Source: Spirochaetota bacterium (GTDB lineage Bacteria; Spirochaetota; Spirochaetia; DSM-27196; PWMO01). Taken from it: a stretch of DNA of 38,481 nt. The stretch covers positions 1 through 38,481 of the forward strand of contig JAAAOH010000370.1 in assembly GCA_009908925.1 (NCBI GenBank). The letters run 5' to 3'. Under the pieces are notes generated by a model, which saw only the letters and a list, made by a program, of their open reading frames with translations, did not search any database and was not told the origin of the DNA. Position numbers and translations under genes: made by a program. The first letter of the stretch is position 1. Each line of letters opens with the position of its first letter. Positions 25,508 to 32,756 of this stretch are shown one piece after another.

Positions 25508-25537
25508 CTGTCAACAACCCTGTTGCTGTGGCATAAT
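25508..25537 (+). promoter_or_regulatory. Promoter of acyltransferase gene, leaderless type
   Basis: CTGTCA and CATAAT are 18 bases apart. The -10 box ends seven bases before GTG 25545 and overlaps the alternative ATG at 25536, which argues for the GTG start. Confidence 0.5.
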
Positions 25538-25544
25538 GGGGGCC

Positions 25545-26354
25545 GTGAAGACTTATTTCCCCGGTGACAGCTACCAGACGCCGCCGGATGCCGCCTGCCC
25601 GCTGCTCCGCGCCCTTGCGGGTACATGGCGGTGGTTCTTCTATCCCCAGTACTTCGCCGAAGCGGTACGATCGCGACATCGGGCGATCCACGTCGATTAC
25701 GACGACGCGGAGTGGGCGGAGAGCTCATACCGGGTACTGCGCATCATCGAGCGAAACGGGGGCCGGTTCGACATCCGGGGCATCGACAATCTGCGCCGGG
25801 CCGCCGACGGAGCACCCTACGTGTTCATCAGCAATCACATGAGCACTCTCGAGACGCAGATATACCCCGTGCTCATCGCCCCATTCATGCCGGTGACCTT
25901 CGTGGTGAAGCAGGAGCTCATCGTGCATCCCTTCATGGGACCGGTACTGCAAACGCGAAATCCCATACCCGTGGCGCGACAGAATCCCCGCGATGACCTG
26001 AAGGTTGTGCTCGAGGAGGGGCAGCGCCGCCTCGAGAACGGTATGTCGGTCATCATCTTCCCGCAGAGCACGCGCACCCCCGAGTTCAAGCGCGAATCAT
26101 TCAACTCCCTCGGCATAAAGCTTGCCCAGAAGGCCGGAGTGCGGGTCATGCCCATGGCCATAAAGAGCGATTTCTGGGGCGAGCGGGGCATGCTCCGCGG
26201 GTTCGGCCCGGTCCGCCCGGAGCGCACGATTCACATCGAGGTCGGCGAGCCCCTCTCCATCGAGGGCCGGGGGCGGCAGGAGCACGAGGCAGTTGTCGAG
26301 TTCATTGAGGCCCGGCTTCGGCGCTGGGAAGCGGAACAGCGGGACTCCGGGTAG
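25545..26354 (+). CDS. Lysophospholipid acyltransferase family protein (PlsC-like)
   Basis: This 269-residue protein transfers acyl chains to lysophosphatidic acid or a related acceptor at the inner membrane. It has the PlsC domain (about 80-255), with NHMSTLE in place of the usual NHxSxxD and FPQSTRT in place of FPEGTRS. So the catalytic motif reads HxxxxE and the glycerophosphate motif is altered. MPMAIKSDFWG is the fourth block. The same variant motifs recur in a subgroup of homologues, so it is probably active rather than broken. GTG 25545 is preferred over ATG 25536 because the latter falls within the -10 box. Divergent from the radical SAM maturase. Acceptor and acyl donor are unknown. 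Confidence 0.82.
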   Translation: MKTYFPGDSYQTPPDAACPLLRALAGTWRWFFYPQYFAEAVRSRHRAIHVDYDDAEWAESSYRVLRIIERNGGRFDIRGIDNLRRAADGAPYVFISNHMSTLETQIYPVLIAPFMPVTFVVKQELIVHPFMGPVLQTRNPIPVARQNPRDDLKVVLEEGQRRLENGMSVIIFPQSTRTPEFKRESFNSLGIKLAQKAGVRVMPMAIKSDFWGERGMLRGFGPVRPERTIHIEVGEPLSIEGRGRQEHEAVVEFIEARLRRWEAEQRDSG

Positions 26355-26386
26355 CAGGGTACAGAGGCCGGCCAAAGTTCTCTCCG

Positions 26387-26415
26387 TTGCAACCGAGGCA
26401 ATCCTGGTATATAAG
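26387..26415 (+). promoter_or_regulatory. Promoter of the small BON-like gene
   Basis: TTGCAA and TATAAG are 17 bases apart. Transcription from about 26422 gives a 30-base leader with a strong AGGGGGGAA (26439-26447), a conventional arrangement unlike many neighbours and consistent with high expression. Confidence 0.6.
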
Positions 26416-26451
26416 GGTGCCACGATCAAATGAATTCCAGGGGGGAATCCG

Positions 26452-26694
26452 ATGGCAGCAGGTGACAAGATCAAAGACAAAGTCTATTGGGCGATCAAGA
26501 ACTCGAGCGAGCTCAAGCCCGGCAATTACGTGACCGTCTCGGTCGAAAAGAAGGGCCTGTTCGGCAAGCCGAAGATCGTCCTGAGCGGGCGAACTCCCTC
26601 CGAAACGGAGCAGGAGAAGGTTATCAACGTTGCAAAGGAAGCCGCGGGCGATCTCGAAGTCGAGAGCCGCCTCGGAATCACCAAGGTATCCTGA
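26452..26694 (+). CDS. Small BON-like hypothetical protein
   Basis: The 80-residue, lysine-rich, soluble protein has no signal peptide or membrane helix. It contains alternating strands (NYVTVSVEKKGLFGKPKIVLSG) and a helix-strand end (EQEKVINVAKEAAGDLEVESRL) reminiscent of a single BON-like alpha/beta unit, although the match is loose. A very strong Shine-Dalgarno and a consensus-like promoter suggest an abundant protein. It stands alone, followed by a hairpin. Function unknown. Confidence 0.7.
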   Translation: MAAGDKIKDKVYWAIKNSSELKPGNYVTVSVEKKGLFGKPKIVLSGRTPSETEQEKVINVAKEAAGDLEVESRLGITKVS

Positions 26695-26715
26695 CGTAGT
26701 TTTCACACCGCTGGC

Positions 26716-26740
26716 ATGCCCGCGATGGTTTCGCGGGTAT
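26716..26740 (+). terminator. Hairpin after the small BON-like gene
   Basis: CCCGCGA and TCGCGGG form a perfect seven-base stem around TGGTT, extended by three more pairs (one G-T) to ten. The following bases TGCCTT are only weakly T-rich. It could also serve the convergent exonuclease gene. Confidence 0.5.
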
Positions 26741-26784
26741 TGCCTTCGTGGCGCGCCGGCTCAGCCCCGGCGTCAGCTCCCGGG

Positions 26785-28236
26785 TCAGCTGAGCACCGTG
26801 CGTTCGAGGTAGTCGGCGTACTCCGCGAGTTCCTTCAGGATCCGTTTGTCGGCGGCTGCCGTATCCACGCGAGAGAGGCGATTCTCCACCTCGCGGCGGA
26901 AGGTGCCGAAGTCGATAGCTCCTTCCGGTTCCGGGGTGAGCAGACGCCCGGCGCAGAAGCTCTTCCAGCGCGCGTATTCGGCCTCGGAGAGGCTTTCAGG
27001 GAAGTTGCGCGCAATGTAACGACGAAGCAATTCGGGGCCGCGCGGATCGTAGAGGGTGGGCGGGTTCTCCCTGAGCGTCTCCACCGGCGCCGTACGGATG
27101 AGCTCGAACTCCTCGCGGTCTTCGTCGGGAAAGAAATCACCTGAATAGATCTGAAGCTCGGGATCATTGTGCCGCGCCTTCGGCGGCGCGTCGTACACGC
27201 TGTAGACCTTCTGCAGCACCTCCGGTCGCGAGCTTATCAGTCTCGCGTGCTCGAGGCAGCGGTCGATGTCTATCTCGAGCGCCGCGGCCCGCTCGGCGGT
27301 GAGCGTCCCGAGCGGGGCGACGGCCGGCGAGCGGTTGATGTGCACACCCTTCAGCGGTATGCGCTCTCCCTCCTCGAGCTCCTCGCGCCGCGAGAACACC
27401 CGTCTGCGGATCTCGTCGGGCGGCAGGTCGAGCCAGTCCGACGGATCGCGCCTCAGATCATAGGTGATGACGACGTTGTTCTGCCGGGGATGGGCACTCA
27501 CCGGCAGGACGAGCGTTGTGCACCCCGCCGTCGAGGTGAACATTGCCGAGGTGTGAACCACCGCCGTGCTCTGTTGCAGGGAGAGCTGCCGTCGTACCTC
27601 GTCACGTTTCCTGAGCTTCCAGTAATAGTCAAAGAGCCGCGGCTGAGCCTCCCGCACGAGACGGGCCATCGCGATGGTCGCCCGCACGTCGGCGAGCGCG
27701 TCGTGGGCGCCTTCGTGCGGGATCCCGTTTGCCCGGGTGAGCTCTTCCAGCTTGAAGGACGGTTTCCCGTCCTCACCGCTCACCCACTCGATACCCTCGG
27801 GCCGAAGATCCCGGCACATGCGAAGCAGGTCGATGATATCCCAGCGGGCGTTTCCGTTTTCATACTCACGCCGGTAGGGATCGTAGAAGTTGCGGTAGAA
27901 GAGCGCGCGGACGAACTCGTCGTCGAAGCGGATCGTGTTGAATCCGACAGTTGTGGTGCCCGGTCGGATCATCTGTTCGTAGACGCCCGCCGCAAACTCG
28001 CGCTCGGTCAGGCCGGACTCGTTGGCCTTCTGGGGCGTGATGCCCGTTACGAGGCAGGCATCCGGATGCGGCAGGTAGTCGGGGGACAGGCGGCAGTAGG
28101 TCAGAACGGGCTCTTCGAGCTGCTCGAAGCGCTCATTTGTGCGTACCGCCGCGAACTGGGCGATGCGATCCCACTGAGGATGAGTGCCGAATGTCTCGAG
28201 GTCGTACCACAGGAGTGATGCGGGCATGATGTTCAC
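26785..28236 (-). CDS. sbcB: Exodeoxyribonuclease I
   Basis: This 483-residue 3'-5' exonuclease degrades single-stranded DNA during recombination and mismatch repair. The DEDDh catalytic set is visible: Asp and Glu in WYDLETFG (about 10-17), Asp in GFNTIRFDDEFVR, and His/Asp in HDALADVRATI. The SH3-like and helical C-terminal regions typical of ExoI follow (VHINRSPAVAPLG, then WKSFCAGRLLTPEPEG). Length matches E. coli ExoI (475). GTG 28236 begins five bases after a TATGAT box, so the message is probably leaderless; ATG 28227 is the alternative. It is divergent from an XRE regulator and alone in its transcription unit. Confidence 0.95.
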   Translation of the reverse strand: MNIMPASLLWYDLETFGTHPQWDRIAQFAAVRTNERFEQLEEPVLTYCRLSPDYLPHPDACLVTGITPQKANESGLTEREFAAGVYEQMIRPGTTTVGFNTIRFDDEFVRALFYRNFYDPYRREYENGNARWDIIDLLRMCRDLRPEGIEWVSGEDGKPSFKLEELTRANGIPHEGAHDALADVRATIAMARLVREAQPRLFDYYWKLRKRDEVRRQLSLQQSTAVVHTSAMFTSTAGCTTLVLPVSAHPRQNNVVITYDLRRDPSDWLDLPPDEIRRRVFSRREELEEGERIPLKGVHINRSPAVAPLGTLTAERAAALEIDIDRCLEHARLISSRPEVLQKVYSVYDAPPKARHNDPELQIYSGDFFPDEDREEFELIRTAPVETLRENPPTLYDPRGPELLRRYIARNFPESLSEAEYARWKSFCAGRLLTPEPEGAIDFGTFRREVENRLSRVDTAAADKRILKELAEYADYLERTVLS

Positions 28237-28241
28237 CGGCG

Positions 28242-28271
28242 ATCATAGGCCGCGTGAGCCCAGGGTTGCAA
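28242..28271 (-). promoter_or_regulatory. Promoter of sbcB, leaderless type
   Basis: On the minus strand TTGCAA and TATGAT are 18 bases apart; TATGAT ends five bases before GTG 28236. No Shine-Dalgarno precedes either candidate start. Confidence 0.55.
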
Positions 28272-28396
28272 GCGGCCGCGACCGCGGGCAGCGCTACGGG
28301 CCGGCGACGCGCGGGATTCGCTCTGGGCAGCAGCTTTAATTCGCTCCGGGATGGTTGTGCTCTCCCCGTATTCTCAGCGAATGATGATCCTTGCCC

Positions 28397-28813
28397 ATGG
28401 AGAAATTCGTCCCGGGCGTTCAGGGGATCCTCGCCCGCAACATCAAGACCGCTCGCGGCAAGCTGGGCATCAGTCAACACACGCTCGCAGAGAAGGCGGA
28501 CCTGTCTCCCGGGCACATCAACGACATCGAGCAGGGCCGGAAATGGGTTTCGGCCGACGCCCTCGAGCGGCTCGCCGAGGCGCTCTTCCTCGAGCCCTTC
28601 ATGCTGCTTCTCCCGCCGGACTACTCCCGCGAGCTCGACGCCTTCTCGCTTCTGACCGAGTACGCCACCTCCGTTCGCGAACAGATCGACGGCGCACTCA
28701 ACTCGACCCTCCAGGAGGCGCTCAGCAGGCGGCCTGCACCGGAGGGCGAAGGCGGTGACGAGGCCGGTGACGAAGGCGGAGCTGAGGCCGGTAACGAGGG
28801 CGGGGACGCCTAG
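28397..28813 (+). CDS. XRE family HTH transcriptional regulator with acidic repeat tail
   Basis: The 138-residue protein has a Cro/CI-type helix-turn-helix (about 10-65) with GISQHTLAEKADLSPGHINDIEQGR. A helical middle region (about 70-110) follows, then an acidic Gly/Glu/Asp tail (about 113-138) encoded by a 24-base tandem repeat. It would bind DNA as a dimer; the target is unknown, though it is divergent from sbcB. A TATTCT box at 28369-28374 gives a roughly 16-base leader without a clear Shine-Dalgarno before ATG 28397. The 160-base region between the two genes holds only these promoter elements. Confidence 0.85.
   Translation: MEKFVPGVQGILARNIKTARGKLGISQHTLAEKADLSPGHINDIEQGRKWVSADALERLAEALFLEPFMLLLPPDYSRELDAFSLLTEYATSVREQIDGALNSTLQEALSRRPAPEGEGGDEAGDEGGAEAGNEGGDA
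28760..28807 (+). repeat. 24-base tandem repeat coding acidic tail
   Basis: Two eight-codon units (28760-28783 and 28784-28807) encode EAGDEGGA and EAGNEGGD. They end the XRE regulator just before its stop. Confidence 0.75.
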
Positions 28814-28823
28814 GCGGGGTCCG

Positions 28824-29303
28824 CTATCCTCGTGGAACAAGCAGCCACACACCCAGTCCCATACAGATCAGGCCGATGATCCTCCGAATATCGATTGTAA
28901 CCGTTATCGCCCCGGCTCCCGCTGAATCGATGAGCGTGCCGACGAGAAGTTGCGTCATAATAATCGCCGAGAGCCCCGCGGTTACGCCGACTCCCTGCAC
29001 CGAGTACGCGACGCCGGTGACGATGGCTATTCCGAGCCAGCCGGCAACGAGGGTCATGAGGAGCACTCGCGGCACCTGTGCAGCGGGTGCACCGAGAGCG
29101 GTCACTCCGTCATCCCTCGCGAAGAGAGCCAGAACTATGAGAATGAGAATCGATGTCGCTCCGCCTGCGAGATTCACCAGCAGCCCTGTTCGAAACGAGC
29201 CCACAATCTCTCCTGCGCGCCCCGCGAGGGTCGATTGGAGAGCAATGGCGGTTCCGCTCATCAGTGCTGCGGCGACGGCCAGTAGGATACGTGTTGTGCT
29301 CAC
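28824..29303 (-). CDS. DMT superfamily membrane protein, DUF606 (YdcZ) type
   Basis: The 159-residue integral membrane protein has five predicted hydrophobic helices, opening RILLAVAAALMSGTAIALQSTLAGRAG and containing GVGVTAGLSAIIMTQLLVGTLID. Length and motif pattern fit DUF606, half-size relatives of drug/metabolite transporters that presumably work as dimers; substrates are unknown. GTG 29303 is chosen because it lies six bases after a TACCGT box with TGGACA 18 bases further up, and because upstream residues in frame lack homology. It converges on the XRE regulator, stopping ten bases from it. Confidence 0.8.
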   Translation of the reverse strand: MSTTRILLAVAAALMSGTAIALQSTLAGRAGEIVGSFRTGLLVNLAGGATSILILIVLALFARDDGVTALGAPAAQVPRVLLMTLVAGWLGIAIVTGVAYSVQGVGVTAGLSAIIMTQLLVGTLIDSAGAGAITVTIDIRRIIGLICMGLGVWLLVPRG

Positions 29304-29309
29304 CGGGCT

Positions 29310-29339
29310 ACGGTAGCGTAGCGGTCGCGCCCGTGTCCA
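29310..29339 (-). promoter_or_regulatory. Promoter of DUF606 gene, leaderless type
   Basis: TGGACA (5/6 match) and TACCGT are 18 bases apart on the minus strand. The box ends six bases before GTG 29303. The core GCTACCGTAGC is identical to the one in front of the heparanase-like gene at 32743-32753. Confidence 0.6.
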
Positions 29340-29372
29340 GCTATCGCTTGGTACGGTTGCAAATCCCGGCGA

Positions 29373-29399
29373 TATAGTTGGATGATGGAGCGTGAGTAA
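29373..29399 (+). promoter_or_regulatory. -10 box and four-codon mini-ORF before the spermidine-synthase-like gene
   Basis: TATAGT (29373-29378) is followed after six bases by ATG 29385, which opens a four-codon frame (MERE) whose TAA at 29397-29399 overlaps the first codons of the real gene at GTG 29392. A leaderless mini-ORF with termination-reinitiation is possible; a chance ATG is equally possible. Confidence 0.35.
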
Positions 29400-30159
29400 G
29401 TTGTTTGAGGAGCTGGACCACTCCGATACCTCGCTGGGGGAGCTCATTCTCCGCCGCCGTCGCTATGTCGGGCTGGACGCGGAGGTCTACGAGCTGAAAC
29501 TCGGAGACGATTTCCTGATGTCCAGTCTTTTTACCGCATCGGAGGAGGCTCTGGGACGCCTGGGGGTTCAGCACGCTTGTCGAAACAGGGCCGGCGCCGA
29601 GGGAACGGGCGCGGATGATGCGAAGAACGGGGGGGTCGACGTGGTGGTCGGTGGCCTCGGCCTCGGCTACACCGCAGCGGCCGTCCTGGAGAGTCAGGCC
29701 GTGCGCTCACTTCTGGTGGTAGAGTATCTCGAGCCTGTTATCGAGTGGCACCGCCGCGGGATGCTTCCCGTCTCCGCCACACTGACCGGCGATGAGCGCT
29801 TCCGGATCGTCTCGTCCGACTTCTTCGCGTCTGCCTTTTCCGAGGTAGGGTTCGCCCCCTCGCGGCCCGGTCGTCGATTCGACGCCGTCCTCTGCGACAT
29901 CGACCACAGTCCCGATGCGTGGCTCGATCCCGCCAACGACTCCCTCTATCAGGTGCAGGGGCTACGGAGTCTGAAACGTCATCTGCGGCCCGGCGGGGTG
30001 TTCGGCCTCTGGTCCAACGATCCGCCGGACGGGAATTTCAGGGGCCGAATGGCCACCGCGTTCGCCGCGGAGTGGGCGGAGCCGGTGGCGTTCCACAACC
30101 CCCTTCAGAACCGTGAGGTAACTCAGACCGTGTACATCGGGGTGCGTGAGGCGGAGTAA
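29392..30159 (+). CDS. Spermidine-synthase-like SAM-dependent protein
   Basis: The 255-residue soluble protein has the aminopropyltransferase/methyltransferase Rossmann fold. VVGGLGLGYTAAAVLES is the glycine-rich SAM loop, LLVVEYLEPVIEW carries the acidic residue that binds ribose, and DAVLCDIDHSP gives the Asp of the catalytic region. It lacks the usual SpeE N-terminal beta-domain sequence and the D-x-x-D/YY polyamine-site motifs are not evident, so polyamine synthesis is uncertain. A short Gly/Ala/Asp-rich insertion (about residues 63-84) precedes the Rossmann fold. It is one base ahead of the photolyase-family gene and overlaps its Shine-Dalgarno, so they are co-transcribed. Start GTG 29392 has GGAG immediately upstream, too close to act normally. 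Confidence 0.7.
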   Translation: MSKLFEELDHSDTSLGELILRRRRYVGLDAEVYELKLGDDFLMSSLFTASEEALGRLGVQHACRNRAGAEGTGADDAKNGGVDVVVGGLGLGYTAAAVLESQAVRSLLVVEYLEPVIEWHRRGMLPVSATLTGDERFRIVSSDFFASAFSEVGFAPSRPGRRFDAVLCDIDHSPDAWLDPANDSLYQVQGLRSLKRHLRPGGVFGLWSNDPPDGNFRGRMATAFAAEWAEPVAFHNPLQNREVTQTVYIGVREAE

Positions 30160-30160
30160 T

Positions 30161-31618
30161 ATGACCGACGCCACCGTAATCTACCCGCACCAGCTGTTCT
30201 CCGATCACCCGACCATTGCCTCAGGCCGGCGCGTTTACCTCGTTGAAGAGCCGCTCCTTCTGACACACAACCCGATTCACCGCCAGAAGCTCATCTTCCA
30301 TAAACTGAGTCTCGATGCCTACGAGCGATCGTTACGCAACGCGGGACACGAGGTAAGGCGACTCACGATCGCGGAGCATCCGAACAGTGCGGCAGTCTTT
30401 GTTCGTCTCACCAACGACGGCGTGAGACGGATGCACATCGCGGACACAACCGACGATTACCTCGAGCAGGCAATCGGCGACAGCGGCATCGCGCGCATAT
30501 GGTACGAATCGCCGTTGTTTCTCACCTCGCGCGCTGACGCTACTGAACGGTACAGGAACAGCAAGCGTTTCATGGCGACGTTCTACAAGCGACTGCGCCG
30601 GGATCGAAACATCCTGATCGACGAGCACGACGAGCCCGTCGGCGGACAATGGAGCTTCGATACCGATAACCGCAAGGCGCTGCCGGCGGACTATCCGCTA
30701 CCCGACGATCTGCGACACTTCGGCAACGGGGAAACCGCTGCGGCGGAAGCGTGGGCGCGAAACGTCGATGCCGAGCAGTATGGTGAGCCCGGATGCTGGT
30801 TGCCCTACACCCACGATGGTGCGCGAACCTGGCTCAGCAACTTCCTCGCCGAGCGCCTTGCCGACTTCGGCCCCTACGAGGACGCGCTGAGCACACGGGG
30901 CGTGCGACTCTTCCACAGTGCGCTGTCACCCCTTCTGAACGCGGGACTCCTTACCCCCGCGGAAGTATTGGATGCCGCGCTCGAATACGGCGCGAACCAC
31001 AACGTGGCGCTCAATTCGCTCGAAGGGTTCGTGCGTCAGATACTGGGCTGGCGCGAGTTCATCCGCGCGGCGTACGAGTGCGACGGCCGCGCCATGCGAA
31101 GCAGAAACTTCTGGAAGCACGGGCGGACGCTTCCCGATCATTTCTGGCGCGCTACCACCGGCATCGTCCCGGTCGATCACGTGATCACCACGGCGCTCGC
31201 CCACGGGTACACGCACCACATCGAGCGCCTCATGGTGATGGGCAACTTCATGTTGCTGAGCCGCCTGCACCCTGCCGAGGTATACCGCTGGTTCATGGGG
31301 ATGTATGTCGATGCCTACGATTGGGTGATGGTCCCCAACGTCTACGGCATGAGCCAGTTTGCAGACGGCGGCCGATTTGCCACCAAGCCGTATATAAGTG
31401 GCGCGAACTACCTGAGAAAGATGAGTGATTTTCCGCGCGGCGACTGGGAGGCCACCTGGACTGCGCTGTACTGGAGCTTCATTGCCGCGCACAACGAGTT
31501 TTTCAGGAGCAACCACCGGCTCGCTATGATGCCCCGCCTGCTCGACCGCATGAACGAGGCGACCAGATCCGCCCATCTCGCACGCGCCCGGGAGTTTCTG
31601 CAGGGCCTTGACCGATAG
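30161..31618 (+). CDS. Cryptochrome/photolyase-family protein of the prokaryotic (6-4)/FeS-BCP lineage, lacking Fe-S cysteines
   Basis: This 485-residue cytosolic protein matches the deoxyribodipyrimidine photolyase-related group. IYPHQLF near the start is the antenna Rossmann domain, the helical FAD domain covers about 220-480, and the conserved NVYGMSQFADGG and TKPYISGANYLRKMSD are intact. Family members repair (6-4) photoproducts with FAD, a lumazine antenna and a [4Fe-4S] cluster. Here the segment after KMSD reads FPRGDWEATWTALYWSF, with no cysteine where CxxC and a further Cys normally bind the cluster. Only two cysteines exist in the whole protein (GEPGCW and YECDG). GGAG of the upstream stop region serves as its Shine-Dalgarno. 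Repair or light-sensing function is likely but unproven. Confidence 0.88.
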   Translation: MTDATVIYPHQLFSDHPTIASGRRVYLVEEPLLLTHNPIHRQKLIFHKLSLDAYERSLRNAGHEVRRLTIAEHPNSAAVFVRLTNDGVRRMHIADTTDDYLEQAIGDSGIARIWYESPLFLTSRADATERYRNSKRFMATFYKRLRRDRNILIDEHDEPVGGQWSFDTDNRKALPADYPLPDDLRHFGNGETAAAEAWARNVDAEQYGEPGCWLPYTHDGARTWLSNFLAERLADFGPYEDALSTRGVRLFHSALSPLLNAGLLTPAEVLDAALEYGANHNVALNSLEGFVRQILGWREFIRAAYECDGRAMRSRNFWKHGRTLPDHFWRATTGIVPVDHVITTALAHGYTHHIERLMVMGNFMLLSRLHPAEVYRWFMGMYVDAYDWVMVPNVYGMSQFADGGRFATKPYISGANYLRKMSDFPRGDWEATWTALYWSFIAAHNEFFRSNHRLAMMPRLLDRMNEATRSAHLARAREFLQGLDR

Positions 31619-31709
31619 AGGGGGCTCCCGACGGAGTGTCGCCCTCGAAGGCACGTTGTCTTTCATGCAATTCTCACCGGAATCTCATCGAAACTGCACG
31701 GACCGGCAC

Positions 31710-31715
31710 TATCGT
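31710..31715 (+). promoter_or_regulatory. Possible -10 box of glycosyltransferase gene
   Basis: TATCGT ends eight bases before ATG 31724; there is no Shine-Dalgarno and no good -35 box. The rest of the 105-base gap shows nothing recognisable. Confidence 0.3.
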
Positions 31716-31723
31716 CCTTACCC

Positions 31724-32737
31724 ATGCAAACCCTGGTCTTTTCGTGTACCGGAGAGGGGATGGGACATGCAGCGCGGGTTGCAGCGCTCGCCTCGGAGCT
31801 TTCCGCGCGCTATCGGATCGTGATACTGGCGCCGCGGAACCGCCACCCGTTTCTCCGAAGCCACGTACCCGGGGCGACACTGCACGACATCCCCTACTTC
31901 GCGTTCGTGAAGAAGAACGAACGGGTGGAATACGTGCGGACGCTCATCCACAACCTCGACAAGCTGCTCCGATTCCACATCACCGTCCGTCGTATGTCCC
32001 GTCTGCTCGAGCGGCTAGGGCCGGCGGCGTGCATTTCCGACTATGACCCCTTCGTCGGGTTTGCCGCCCGCCGCCTCAGGATTCCGGTACTGCAGCTCAA
32101 CCACCCCTCCATCGTGCTGCGCAGCGCCTCCCTGAGCTTTCAGGCGATCACCGCCAAGCTTCTCTCGTGGTTTCTCATGGGCTACCACGACAAACGGGTG
32201 CTGTGCTCCTTCTACAACGGAGATGTGGGGCCGATCGTCCGCAGATCGCTCACGCAGCAATCGACCGGCCGAGAGGAGTTCTTTGTCGTCTATCTGAAAC
32301 CCTCGTACCGGCGGGTGGTCACCAGGAAGCTTCGGGAGCTCGGCATTACCAACGTGGAGATATTCCCGGATCAGAAGAAAGATTTCGTTTCGGCCATGGC
32401 ACGCTGCAAAGGGGTGATTTCGAGCGCGGGGCACCAACTCATGAGCGAAGCCATCGTGCTCGGCAAACCCGCCTTCGTCATACCGCAGCGGCAACAGTTC
32501 GAGCAGTATCTCAACGCCAGAATGCTCGAGCGAAGTGGCTACGGCACCTGGACGCAGCTTCGGAACCTGGATGAAAGTCTCTCGCGATTCATCAGCGAAA
32601 TAGACTTCTACCCCCGGTTCCCGCAAGCGGGGCAGGTTCACTTTTCCTTCCGAAACGAGCTCGACCGTGCCGTGAGCATCATCGATGACTTCGTCGCCCG
32701 TCGAAGTCACACAGGGGTTGGACACGTAGCGGCCTAA
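31724..32737 (+). CDS. Glycosyltransferase, GT-B fold (Glyco_trans_1_3 / MurG-like)
   Basis: The 337-residue protein opens TLVFSCTGEGMGHAARVAAL, the nucleotide-sugar transferase start with the GMGH motif. It continues with ISDYDPF and LNHPS in the N-terminal Rossmann domain. In the C-terminal domain GVISSAGHQLMSEAIVLGKPAFVIP is the sugar-nucleotide-binding block shared with MurG and glycolipid synthases. No membrane helix is clear; such enzymes act at the cytoplasmic face of the membrane. Acceptor and donor are unknown. It is followed after 19 bases by the heparanase-like gene, so a shared carbohydrate substrate is conceivable, although that gene has its own promoter. Confidence 0.85.
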   Translation: MQTLVFSCTGEGMGHAARVAALASELSARYRIVILAPRNRHPFLRSHVPGATLHDIPYFAFVKKNERVEYVRTLIHNLDKLLRFHITVRRMSRLLERLGPAACISDYDPFVGFAARRLRIPVLQLNHPSIVLRSASLSFQAITAKLLSWFLMGYHDKRVLCSFYNGDVGPIVRRSLTQQSTGREEFFVVYLKPSYRRVVTRKLRELGITNVEIFPDQKKDFVSAMARCKGVISSAGHQLMSEAIVLGKPAFVIPQRQQFEQYLNARMLERSGYGTWTQLRNLDESLSRFISEIDFYPRFPQAGQVHFSFRNELDRAVSIIDDFVARRSHTGVGHVAA

Positions 32738-32750
32738 CACGTGCTACCGT
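32719..32750 (+). promoter_or_regulatory. Promoter of heparanase-like gene, leaderless type
   Basis: TGGACA and TACCGT are 20 bases apart, with TACCGT ending six bases before ATG 32757. The core repeats GCTACCGTAGC of the DUF606 promoter. The -35 lies within the end of the glycosyltransferase gene. Confidence 0.5.
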
Positions 32751-32756
32751 AGCTCC

